Shown here piece by piece: positions 1 to 6,638 of a DNA stretch of 8,288 bases. Below the pieces are notes generated by a model. That model ran no database searches. It was not told where the DNA came from and saw nothing but the letters and a program-made list of their open reading frames with translations. This DNA comes from an uncultured Bacilli bacterium (lineage in GTDB: Bacteria; Bacillota_I; Bacilli_A; RF39; UBA660), in assembly GCA_934097015.1 (NCBI GenBank), contig CAKONF010000036.1, forward strand, positions 1 through 8,288, read 5' to 3'. The stretch's first letter is position 1; every line of letters begins with the position of its first letter. The translations under genes and the position numbers were made by a program.

Positions 1-23
1 AGCGAAGCCTTATTTAATAAGGG

Positions 24-46
24 AAACGGTAAAAAATAAACGGTAA
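24..46. repeat. Pair of 9-bp direct repeats beside the tRNA att site
   Basis: AAACGGTAA occurs at 24-32 and again at 38-46, a 14-bp period, about 20 to 40 bp from the tRNA-derived core. Short direct repeats close to an att core are typical of the arm-type sites bound by the N-terminal domain of tyrosine recombinases. That role is inference; no integrase gene is in the window. Confidence 0.45.
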
Positions 47-65
47 TTTAATTTAGGGCTTATTT

Positions 66-110
66 TTCATACCCGGTAGGTCGGGAGTTCGACCCTCTCC
101 GCCGCTACCA
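66..110 (+). tRNA. 3' half of a tRNA-Met(CAT) gene; probable att site
   Basis: The sequence reads as the 3' half of an elongator-type tRNA-Met: anticodon loop TTCATAC (66-72, anticodon CAT 68-70), 3' anticodon strand CCGGT, variable loop AGGTC, T-stem GGGAG (83-87) pairing CTCTC (95-99) around TTCGACC, acceptor strand CGCCGCT (100-106), discriminator A and encoded CCA (108-110). The 5' half is missing: bases 1-65 contain no acceptor strand, D-arm or ACCGG anticodon strand. Tyrosine recombinases that use tRNA genes often cross over in the anticodon loop and leave exactly this displaced 3' half at the far end of the element. I infer that an element lies to the left, with the intact tRNA beyond it. 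A tRNA truncated by assembly error is the alternative. Confidence 0.85.
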
Positions 111-123
111 TTTGAAAATTTAG

Positions 124-151
124 CAAATCCAATTGTACGGATTTGTTTTTT
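124..151 (+). terminator. Intrinsic terminator after the tRNA-Met 3' half
   Basis: Perfect 7-bp stem CAAATCC (124-130) and GGATTTG (139-145) with an 8-nt loop, followed by six T (146-151). It lies 13 nt beyond the CCA, where the native terminator of the tRNA would sit, which suggests that DNA to the right of the tRNA half is the original flank. The T-run overlaps the stop codon of the converging rhuM pseudogene. The opposite strand has only a weak U-tract. Confidence 0.7.
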
Positions 152-1099
152 AATTGTTTAAAAAATTCATTATTAGTTCTATTATAATGTTTTTTTCTTT
201 AGGATTTGATTCAGCTATTAAAAGAGTCAATGCAACTAATGTATTATTATCTATAATTTGTTTCTCATCTTTATATAAAATATTATAAAATTGTAAAAAA
301 TATATAAATAAGGTTGCTGCTATTCTTTTATTACCATCTATAAAAACATGATTTTTAACTGTCATATATAGAAGATTTGCAGCTTTTTCTTCAAGAGTTG
401 GATATAAATCTTTTTTATCAAATGATTGATAAATATATTTAAAATTGATTTTAATCCAAAATCTCTTTCCAAGGCAAAAATATCACTTTCTTCATTAAAT
501 TTTAAGTTTTGTATTGTTTTAATACAATCGCTATAACTTATTATTTTATTACTAGTTTTACCACTTATTTTTTTAAAGTTTTATGATCGTAATCATCTAA
601 TAGGTTTAAAGCATTAGTATATTCAGTTATAACTCTTAAAATCTCTTTGCTATCACTTGCGCTTGTTGTTTCATAACCTCTATTAGCAATATCTAAAAGT
701 TTAACTGTTTTTTCTAAATATTCTAATCTTTTATTATTAATAGCATAACCTTTTATCATATATTCTTTTAAAACATTAGTAGCCCATTTTCTAAAAAGAA
801 TACCATTTTTTGATTTAACACGATATCCTATACTTATAATCATATCAAGATTATAATAATCTAGTTCCCTAGTTTGAGTTTTGTTTTCTAATGCACCGTG
901 TTGAGTGGTATGTGCAAATTTTGCACTTACCTCATTTGCATCTAATTCATTGTCTTTAAAAATATTATTAATGTGTCTAGTGATAACAGTTCTATCTCTA
1001 TCTTAGACATTTGTTCTAAAGATAGCCAAACAGTTTCATATTTCATATTAACTTCAAGTTTAATGTTTTGATTTTAAATATAATTATTTCATTTTTCAT
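150..1099 (-). pseudogene. RhuM-family protein with C-terminal Fic/Doc-type domain, frameshifted
   Basis: Read in shifting frames, this stretch encodes one complete RhuM-like protein of about 315 residues. It starts at ATG 1099 (MKNEIIIF, RBS AAGGAA just upstream), continues as LEVNMKYETVWLSLEQMS, then DRTVITRHINNIF, LDYYNLDMIISIGYRVKS, RKWATNVLKEYMIKGYAIN and LYPTLEEKAANLLYMTVKNH, and ends with the Fic-like motif HVFIDGNKR (around 320-350) and a terminal helix to the TAA at 150-152. The frame breaks at least four times: near 1066-1075, near 1003-1010 (a few codons before DRT appear lost), at the seven-T run 568-574, and near 431-444. The two longest intact pieces are 565-843, extendable upstream to about 1009, and 150-365. 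RhuM proteins are common cargo of mobile elements; their molecular role is poorly defined. The repeated breaks, absent from all neighbours, indicate decay rather than phase variation or general sequencing error. Confidence 0.9.
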
Positions 1100-1141
1100 A
1101 ATTTTCCTTCTTTCCATAAATATTTTCTATATGTGTAAATA

Positions 1142-1170
1142 AATATAACACATACAATAATACAAGTAAA
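1142..1170 (-). promoter_or_regulatory. Promoter of the rhuM pseudogene
   Basis: On the minus strand: -35 TTTACT (1165-1170), 17-bp spacer, -10 TATATT (1142-1147), with TGTG just before the -10. It lies about 43 bp upstream of the ATG at 1099. It survives although the gene is broken, so transcription toward the tRNA half may continue. Confidence 0.6.
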
Positions 1171-1189
1171 GTATATATTTTTTGATGAT

Positions 1190-1218
1190 TTGCTTTTTTA
1201 AATAAAGTGTGGTATTAT
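1190..1218 (+). promoter_or_regulatory. Extended -10 promoter of the two-gene unknown cassette
   Basis: -35-like TTGCTT (1190-1195), 17-bp spacer, and an extended -10 TGG-TATTAT (1210-1218). Transcription should start near 1225, leaving a leader of about 20 nt that contains the strong RBS AGAGGGGG (1231-1238). It is divergent from, and separated from, the rhuM promoter. Confidence 0.6.
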
Positions 1219-1246
1219 ACGTCTCGTTAAAGAGGGGGATAAAATT

Positions 1247-1804
1247 ATGTTAGAAGTTGAATTGTTAAGACAAAATATGTCTGAACTAGGTATGGATTAT
1301 AATGACGTAAATACATATTTAAATTTAGTAGAAAACCCATTTGATGAATACTATACTAGATGGGAAAAAGAAAATGAAGAGAATAAGAAAATATTATCAA
1401 TATACTTATCTAAAAATAAATTGATTGATTTAAAACAAAGAATACTTGAAGTAGCAAATCACAAAGATAATAGAACTATAAAAAGTAATAATAATCTTTT
1501 AATAAATAGAAGTTTTATTAGTCATGATAAAAATAAAATACATATAACTAAATATAATATAGAAGGTTTTGATATGTTATTTGCTAAAGGTTCTTATAAT
1601 AATTTAGAATATTTAGTACATTTATTTATGTTTTATAGAAAAAAGATATTTTTAGCTGAATGTTCTGATAATTTAGAACATTTAAAGAGAATGAAAGAAT
1701 TTTATTTGAAATTAAAAGAAGATGCTATGAATTCTTATAAAAAAGAATTAACATTTGGTGAAGATGATTTATATGATAAAAAGATATTTATGTTAAGAGG
1801 TTAA
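1247..1804 (+). CDS. Hypothetical protein, first gene of an unknown two-gene cassette
   Basis: Protein of 185 aa that I do not recognise. The ATG at 1247 follows a strong RBS (AGAGGGGG), so the start is well supported. It appears soluble: no signal peptide and no clear membrane segment (the hydrophobic stretch EYLVHLFMFY, about 121-130, is too short). Residues 30-75 (NPFDEYYTRWEKENEENKK onward) and 140-168 are strongly charged and predicted helical. The middle, about 85-115, has a short beta-like stretch (NKIHITKYNIEGFDMLFAK). There is a single Cys (139) and no obvious catalytic, nucleotide-binding or HTH motif. It is the leading gene of an operon with the next gene, one base away, under its own promoter. 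Its position beside a tRNA integration scar and a decayed rhuM suggests accessory DNA, but that is inference. Confidence 0.85.
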   Translation: MLEVELLRQNMSELGMDYNDVNTYLNLVENPFDEYYTRWEKENEENKKILSIYLSKNKLIDLKQRILEVANHKDNRTIKSNNNLLINRSFISHDKNKIHITKYNIEGFDMLFAKGSYNNLEYLVHLFMFYRKKIFLAECSDNLEHLKRMKEFYLKLKEDAMNSYKKELTFGEDDLYDKKIFMLRG

Positions 1805-1805
1805 T

Positions 1806-2501
1806 ATGAATTATAAAATATATATTAAGAAACAATTATTAGATAATGAATATCCTGGTTTTTATTTAGGTTTTACTATGAGAGATAAAATGTTTTTTTT
1901 ACATATGAACGATAATTATATAGATGTTTTAACTGATGATGTTAATACTATTAAAGATAATTATTATGAACTTGAAGAATTTATTGGTATGTCAGAATAT
2001 GTAGGTCTAAAAGATAATATAAGTAGATCTACTTTATTATATAAACTTAATGGTATTTGTTTAATTAAATATCATGGTGAATTTTCATTAGATTATAATG
2101 AAAATTATGAGTTAAATAATAGACAAGAATATAATATTTATAAATATGAACATATTTTTAGTAATATTGTTGATGATTTTATTGATGTTATTCATCAAAC
2201 TTTTCCTTATTTTATTAATGACATTATTAAATTATTTGGAGAACAAGACTATATTAGTGAGTTGTTAAATAAATTAGAATTAGTTGATTATATTGATGAT
2301 AAAATATATTATGAAAAATTACTTTTTTTACCCAAAATATATAATAAGAGAGTACTAAGAAGTTATTTTTATAAATATGTAAAATCTATTACTCAAAATA
2401 TAAAAAATATTAAATTAAGAGATAAGATGATTGATGAAGCATTAGATGCTTATAATTATCTTAAGAATAATATATCAAAAAAACTAAGTAAAAAAATGTA
2501 A
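1806..2501 (+). CDS. Hypothetical protein, second gene of the cassette
   Basis: Protein of 231 aa, not recognised. The ATG lies one base after the upstream stop, and its RBS (AAGAGG) is inside the last codons of the preceding gene, so the two are probably translationally coupled and may act together. The first 75 residues look beta-rich with aromatic pairs (PGFYLGFTMRDKMFFLHM), followed by an acidic Asp/Glu/Tyr/Asn-rich stretch. The C-terminal half (about 115-231) looks mainly helical and ends in a basic tail (NNISKKLSKKM). There are two or fewer cysteines, no signal peptide and no clear membrane helix. I see no known motif. Base composition is even more AT-rich than that of the core genes to the right. 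The last codons form half of the terminator hairpin. Confidence 0.85.
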   Translation: MNYKIYIKKQLLDNEYPGFYLGFTMRDKMFFLHMNDNYIDVLTDDVNTIKDNYYELEEFIGMSEYVGLKDNISRSTLLYKLNGICLIKYHGEFSLDYNENYELNNRQEYNIYKYEHIFSNIVDDFIDVIHQTFPYFINDIIKLFGEQDYISELLNKLELVDYIDDKIYYEKLLFLPKIYNKRVLRSYFYKYVKSITQNIKNIKLRDKMIDEALDAYNYLKNNISKKLSKKM

Positions 2502-2514
2502 TACTTAGTTTTTA
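2479..2514. terminator. Bidirectional terminator shared by two convergent genes
   Basis: A 12-bp perfect stem (2479-2490 with 2502-2513; core AAACTAAGTA and TACTTAGTTT) encloses an 11-nt loop. The plus strand continues into TTTAT, and the minus strand reads into a run of T (TTTTTTTGATA). The stem includes the stop codon of the aminopeptidase gene (2512-2514), and the loop holds the stop of the hypothetical gene (2499-2501). Confidence 0.8.
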
Positions 2515-3699
2515 TATTGTGAATTTTCCATTTTCCATTATTTTAATTTTACCTTTATCACATTCTGCAACTATATCTAAATCTTCTGTTCCAATCATAA
2601 AATCTACATGAGTTAGTGAATCATTAAAACCAATATCACTTAATTCTTTAACTGTATTTATACACTCAGTAAAACCTTGTCCTAATGCTAAATGACAGCT
2701 TGCATTTTCATCATATAATGTTTCATAAAATATAGTATTAGATATAAATATTGGACTAGTTTTATCGACTAATGCTACTTCTCCTAAATAGTTTCCATTT
2801 TCTATATTTATTATGCTTTTTAGTATTTCTTTACCTGTTTCTGCATCATAATCAATAACTTTACCATCTTTAAATTTAATCCAAAAATTATTAATTAATG
2901 AACCATTATAGATTAGAGGACGAGATGCATAAACTATACCATTTGCTGTATATTTATTTGGCGTTGTAAATATTTCTTCTGATGGCATATTAACTATTAA
3001 ATTACGTCCGTCTTTGCTAACTGTATCAGTTCCACACCACACGTTATCAATAAAACCTATACTAAATTTAGTACCTAATTTATTAGAATAGGTTAATGAT
3101 TTTATTCTCAAATTATTTAAAGTGTTGGCTCTTTTTGTATTTAATTCTATTTTTTTATTCCATTCTTCTATAGGATTATCTTTATCACATAATGTTATTT
3201 TTAAAATTAAATTCCATAATTTATTATAAGCATCTATATCGTTTGGAAATACTTTTTTAGCATAACTATGAGTTGGTATTAATGCAATACACCATGGTAT
3301 TTCATAAGTAATTTCTTTTTCTTTAAATATAGGTTTACTTTCTCTTAATAATTTTCCTGTAAAATTTATTTTATCTTTATCAATATCATTCATGGTATCT
3401 GGATTTTCACCACATAACATTAAAAATGCTGAATTCTTCTTAGCGTATATATCAAATATTTCTTTATTAAAGCTTTTGCTTTTTCTTAATTCTTCATTAG
3501 ATAAATATTTTAGTTCATTATGTTTTAACTCTTCATCTTCTAAATCTAAATATATATCTTTAATACCAATTTCATAAGCTTTTTTAGTTAATATTCTAAT
3601 AAATTCTATAGAATCTATTGGAGCATTTATAAATAAACTATCAGTTTTCTTTAAACATAAACATCTTTTTAATAATAAATCTGCATATTTTTCTTTCAT
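2512..3699 (-). CDS. M29-family metallo-aminopeptidase (AmpS/PepS-like)
   Basis: A 395-aa cytoplasmic enzyme of peptidase family M29, which removes N-terminal amino acids from peptides using a two-metal centre; family members are about 400-410 aa, so this is full length. Visible family motifs are NMPSEEIFTTP (Glu 241/242), YLGEVALVD (Glu 307), LYDENASCHLALG (His 336) and THVDFMIGTEDL (His 364, Asp 366). Together these supply the expected Glu, Glu, His, His, Asp metal ligands in order. The N-terminal part (1-200) is the variable domain with DLEDEELK and the conserved IPWCIALIPTHSYA segment. The start ATG at 3699 has GGTGA (3705-3709) upstream. It follows the Crp/Fnr regulator by 22 nt on the same strand, so the two probably form one operon. 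The role is likely peptide turnover; its link to the regulator is unexplained. Confidence 0.93.
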   Translation of the reverse strand: MKEKYADLLLKRCLCLKKTDSLFINAPIDSIEFIRILTKKAYEIGIKDIYLDLEDEELKHNELKYLSNEELRKSKSFNKEIFDIYAKKNSAFLMLCGENPDTMNDIDKDKINFTGKLLRESKPIFKEKEITYEIPWCIALIPTHSYAKKVFPNDIDAYNKLWNLILKITLCDKDNPIEEWNKKIELNTKRANTLNNLRIKSLTYSNKLGTKFSIGFIDNVWCGTDTVSKDGRNLIVNMPSEEIFTTPNKYTANGIVYASRPLIYNGSLINNFWIKFKDGKVIDYDAETGKEILKSIINIENGNYLGEVALVDKTSPIFISNTIFYETLYDENASCHLALGQGFTECINTVKELSDIGFNDSLTHVDFMIGTEDLDIVAECDKGKIKIMENGKFTI

Positions 3700-3721
3700 T
3701 TATATCACCAATATTATTTTA

Positions 3722-4366
3722 TCATATAAATTGCTCTTCATAAAAGTTTAATATTATTTTTTTATTTACAATTGTTATTAAACCTTCCTCTTTTAAATTT
3801 CTAAGTTCTCTATACATAGCACTTCTGTCAACTCCTAAATAGTCTGCTAAATCTATAAAAGTATAGGGTAAATATATGACTTTGGAATTATTTCTTTTAG
3901 ACATTATTTTAAAGTATGCAAGTAATTTATTTCTTATAGTTTTATTAGATAATATTTCAATTCTATTATTAATAGTAGTCATTTTATCAGACATAATGTA
4001 AAGTAAATTTTTTAAGAATTGATTATAGTATGATGTATTTAAATTATTATTTAATATTTCATTAAAATATATGATAATTATTTTTGTATCTTCTTTAGTA
4101 ATAACACTATATTCATTATTAGATATATTAGACATTTTAGAAGAAAATATATCATTATCATATAAATCTTCTATTATAGTTCTATTACCATTATAATCTG
4201 TTTTTATTATCTGTATATATCCTTCTAGTATAATTCCTATTATATTATCTTGTTTTATATTAGTTAATATAGTGTTATTTTTTTTAAAAGATAATGTATT
4301 CCCTTCTAATGATTTTAATATTTTTTCTTTTTCTAAATTTGAAATTTTATTAAATAAATTATTCAA
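3722..4366 (-). CDS. Crp/Fnr-family transcriptional regulator
   Basis: A 214-aa regulator with the family layout: N-terminal cyclic-nucleotide-binding-type beta barrel (about 15-110, including GIILEGYIQIIK), a long dimerisation helix (about 112-142), and a C-terminal winged helix. The HTH, at about 171-195, reads DLADYLGVDRSAMYREL followed by RNLKEEGLI. The protein has no cysteine, so it cannot hold an Fnr-type iron-sulfur cluster. The phosphate-binding motif of cAMP-responsive Crp is also not visible, so the signal is unknown. In the recognition helix, Arg 181 and Arg 186 match the two Crp arginines, but Ser 182 replaces the Glu. The start is TTG at 4366-4364, chosen because AGGTGA (4373-4378) lies 6 nt upstream and an in-frame stop precedes it. 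The promoter contains an 18-bp palindrome shared with nrdD, suggesting autoregulation and control of anaerobic dNTP synthesis. Confidence 0.9.
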   Translation of the reverse strand: MNNLFNKISNLEKEKILKSLEGNTLSFKKNNTILTNIKQDNIIGIILEGYIQIIKTDYNGNRTIIEDLYDNDIFSSKMSNISNNEYSVITKEDTKIIIIYFNEILNNNLNTSYYNQFLKNLLYIMSDKMTTINNRIEILSNKTIRNKLLAYFKIMSKRNNSKVIYLPYTFIDLADYLGVDRSAMYRELRNLKEEGLITIVNKKIILNFYEEQFI

Positions 4367-4384
4367 TTTACATCACCTAGTTAA

Positions 4385-4413
4385 ATAATAACATTTTTTT
4401 ATATTTGTTGCAA
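4385..4413 (-). promoter_or_regulatory. Promoter of the Crp/Fnr regulator operon
   Basis: On the minus strand: -35 TTGCAA (4408-4413), 17-bp spacer, -10 TATTAT (4385-4390) preceded by TGT, giving an extended -10. The -35 lies inside the 18-bp palindrome, so a protein bound there should block RNA polymerase. This predicts autorepression. Confidence 0.55.
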
Positions 4414-4422
4414 TTGCAACAA
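4405..4422. promoter_or_regulatory. 18-bp perfect palindrome, probable Crp/Fnr-type operator
   Basis: TTGTTGCAATTGCAACAA is a perfect inverted repeat centred at 4413.5. It contains TGTTG-N6-CAACA, the same 5-6-5 spacing as a Crp site (TGTGA-N6-TCACA) with different half-sites. It lies between divergent genes, one of which encodes a Crp/Fnr-family protein, the usual arrangement for a regulator and its own operator. It does not resemble the tandem NrdR boxes often found before nrd genes. Confidence 0.7.
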
Positions 4423-4443
4423 TACTAATTATAAAAATTATTG

Positions 4444-4449
4444 TATGAT
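4444..4449 (+). promoter_or_regulatory. -10 element of the nrdD-nrdG-dut promoter
   Basis: TATGAT (4444-4449), with TG directly before it, predicts a start near 4455-4456 and a 21-nt leader containing the RBS. No good -35 lies 17 bp upstream, while the palindrome centre is about 42 bp upstream of this start, the classic class II activator position. An alternative is TTGCAA (4408-4413), 16 bp, TATAAA (4430-4435); in that case the palindrome would cover the -35 and act as a repressor site. Confidence 0.45.
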
Positions 4450-4476
4450 TTTGTCATGAAAGTAGGAGAGGTAAAT

Positions 4477-6636
4477 ATGAAGGTTATTAAAAGAGATGGA
4501 CATATGGTTGATTGGTGTCCTGAAAAAGTTGAAATTGCTATTAATAAGGCTAATATAGAAGTAGAAGAAGAAGATCAAGCTTCTAGTACTCAAATAAAAA
4601 ATATTATTAAGTATATAGAGAGATTAAATAAAAAAAGAATATTAGTTGAAGATATACAAGATATTATTGAAATGAAGTTAATGTCTATTGGTAAATATGA
4701 ACTTGCTAAGAAATATATTACTTATAGATATACTAGAGAATTAGTTAGACGTAGTAATACTACTGATTTAGCTATAAAAGAGTTGATTGATGGAGAAAAT
4801 GAGTATTGGAATACTGAAAATTCTAATAAGAATGCTAAAGTTGTGACAACTCAAAGAGATTATTTAGCAGGTATTACTTCTACAGATATTACAAGAAGAT
4901 TTTTACTTCCAGAAGATATAGTACAAGCTCATGATGATGGTATTATTCATTTTCACGATGCAGATTATTTTGCACAAAATGCATTACATAATTGTGATTT
5001 AATTAATCTAGAGGATATGCTACAAAATGGTACTAATATAAATGGTGTTATGATAGAAAAGCCTCATAGATTTTTAACAGCAATGACTATTGCTACACAA
5101 CTTATTACTGCAGTATCTAGTAGTCAATATGGTGGTTGTACTATAACTTTAACACACTTAGCACCATTCGTAAGAGATAGTTATAATAAGTATTTAGATA
5201 AGTATAAAAAACGTAAATTTACTAAAGCAGAATGTGAAAAGTATGCTAAAGAAGATTTAAAGAAAGAAATTACTGATGGTGTACAAACATTCCAATATCA
5301 AATTAATTCTATGACTACAACAAATGGACAAGCTCCTTTCTTAAGTGTTTGTATGTATTTAGGAGAGACAGAAGAATATAAAGAAGAACTTGCTATGATA
5401 ATAGAAGAAGTTTTAAATCAAAGAATATTAGGTATGAAAAATGAAAAAGGTGTATATATTACTCCAGCATTTCCTAAACTTTTATACGTACTTGAAGAAG
5501 ATAATATTAAAGAAGACTCAAAATATTATTATTTAACAGAACTTGCTTGTAAATGTACTGCTAAACGTATGGTACCAGACTATATTTCTGAAAAAGTTAT
5601 GAAAGAAATGAAGATAGATAAGAATGGAAATGGTAATTGTTATCCATGTATGGGATGTCGTTCATTCTTAACACCATATGTTGATAAAGATGGAAATCCT
5701 AAATATTATGGTAGATTTAATCAAGGTGTTGTTACAATCAATTTAGTAGATGTTGCATTATCAAGTGATAAAAATATGGAAGATTTCTGGGATATATTTG
5801 AGGATAGACTTGAAATGTGTCACAGAGCTTTACAAATAAGACATAAAAGGTTAAGTAAGGCAACTAGTGATGTTGCACCAATACTTTGGCAACATGGTGC
5901 TTTAGCAAGACTTAAAAAGGGTGAGTCTATTCATGATTTATTACATGATGGTTATTCAACAATATCATTAGGTTATGCAGGACTTTATGAATGTGTTAAA
6001 TATATGACAGGACATAGTCATACTGATGGTGGTAAAGGACATGATTTTGCAATTGAAGTAATGAAAAAAATGAATGATAAATGTAATGAATGGAAAGAAG
6101 TAGAAAAAATAGATTATAGTGTTTATGGAACTCCTATTGAATCAACTACATATAAATTTGCGAAATGTTTAAAAGATCGTTTTGGTGTAATAAAAGGTAT
6201 TACAGATAGAAATTATATTACTAATTCATATCATGTACCTGTATTTGAAGAAATAGATGCATTTACTAAATTAAAATTAGAAAGTGAATTTCAAAAATTA
6301 TCTCCAGGTGGTGCAATAAGTTATATAGAAACACCAAATTTAACTAATAACTTAGATGCAGTTATGGAAGTAATTAAATTTATATATGATAATATTATGT
6401 ATGCTGAATTAAATACTAAGAGTGATTATTGTCAAGAATGTGGTTATGAAGGTGAAATACTTTTAGATGATAAATTAGAATGGTATTGTCCTAATTGTGG
6501 TAATAGAGATCATGATAAATTAAATGTTGCAAGACGTACTTGTGGTTATATTGGAACAAACTTCTGGAATAAAGGAAGAACACAAGAAATAAAAGAAAGA
6601 GTAATTCATATAGATAATAAAGATTCTGAGGAATAA
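4477..6636 (+). CDS. nrdD: Anaerobic (class III) ribonucleoside-triphosphate reductase
   Basis: A 719-aa glycyl-radical enzyme that reduces NTPs to dNTPs without oxygen. I choose the ATG at 4477, not the TTG 36 nt upstream, because AGGAGAGG (4464-4471) ends 5 nt before it and KVIKRDG is the usual N-terminus of the ATP-cone. Numbering from that Met: ATP-cone allosteric domain 1-90 (VIKRDG, EKVEIAINKA); active-site Cys 173 in ALHNCDLINLEDML; Cys 394 in CMGCRSFL; Zn-binding Cys 652, 655, 671 and 674 (CQECGYEGE and WYCPNCGNRD); and the glycyl-radical loop RTCGYIGTNFWNKGRTQEIK with Gly 690. The length matches E. coli NrdD (about 712 aa). It leads an operon with nrdG (2-nt gap) and dut. The Cys pair resembles that of formate-dependent class III enzymes; that assignment is inference. 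Confidence 0.98.
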   Translation: MKVIKRDGHMVDWCPEKVEIAINKANIEVEEEDQASSTQIKNIIKYIERLNKKRILVEDIQDIIEMKLMSIGKYELAKKYITYRYTRELVRRSNTTDLAIKELIDGENEYWNTENSNKNAKVVTTQRDYLAGITSTDITRRFLLPEDIVQAHDDGIIHFHDADYFAQNALHNCDLINLEDMLQNGTNINGVMIEKPHRFLTAMTIATQLITAVSSSQYGGCTITLTHLAPFVRDSYNKYLDKYKKRKFTKAECEKYAKEDLKKEITDGVQTFQYQINSMTTTNGQAPFLSVCMYLGETEEYKEELAMIIEEVLNQRILGMKNEKGVYITPAFPKLLYVLEEDNIKEDSKYYYLTELACKCTAKRMVPDYISEKVMKEMKIDKNGNGNCYPCMGCRSFLTPYVDKDGNPKYYGRFNQGVVTINLVDVALSSDKNMEDFWDIFEDRLEMCHRALQIRHKRLSKATSDVAPILWQHGALARLKKGESIHDLLHDGYSTISLGYAGLYECVKYMTGHSHTDGGKGHDFAIEVMKKMNDKCNEWKEVEKIDYSVYGTPIESTTYKFAKCLKDRFGVIKGITDRNYITNSYHVPVFEEIDAFTKLKLESEFQKLSPGGAISYIETPNLTNNLDAVMEVIKFIYDNIMYAELNTKSDYCQECGYEGEILLDDKLEWYCPNCGNRDHDKLNVARRTCGYIGTNFWNKGRTQEIKERVIHIDNKDSEE

Positions 6637-6638
6637 TT

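Noticed and set aside
1..110. Possible tmRNA 3' end or group I intron in a tRNA
   Set aside because: The T-arm and CCA fit either, but bases 66-82 align with a normal tRNA-Met anticodon loop, stem strand and five-base variable loop, unlike tmRNA. No G precedes the exon junction, as a group I intron end would require.
3392..3577. 61-aa plus-strand open frame
   Set aside because: It is antisense to the well-supported M29 aminopeptidase gene, has no RBS and is low-complexity Ser/Leu.
4405..4422. NrdR box
   Set aside because: NrdR uses paired 16-bp imperfect AT-rich boxes about three helical turns apart; only one GC-containing perfect palindrome is present here.
4441..4476. Upstream TTG start for nrdD giving 12 extra residues
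   Set aside because: No RBS precedes it, and the strong AGGAGAGG and the family N-terminus KVIKRDG both support ATG 4477.
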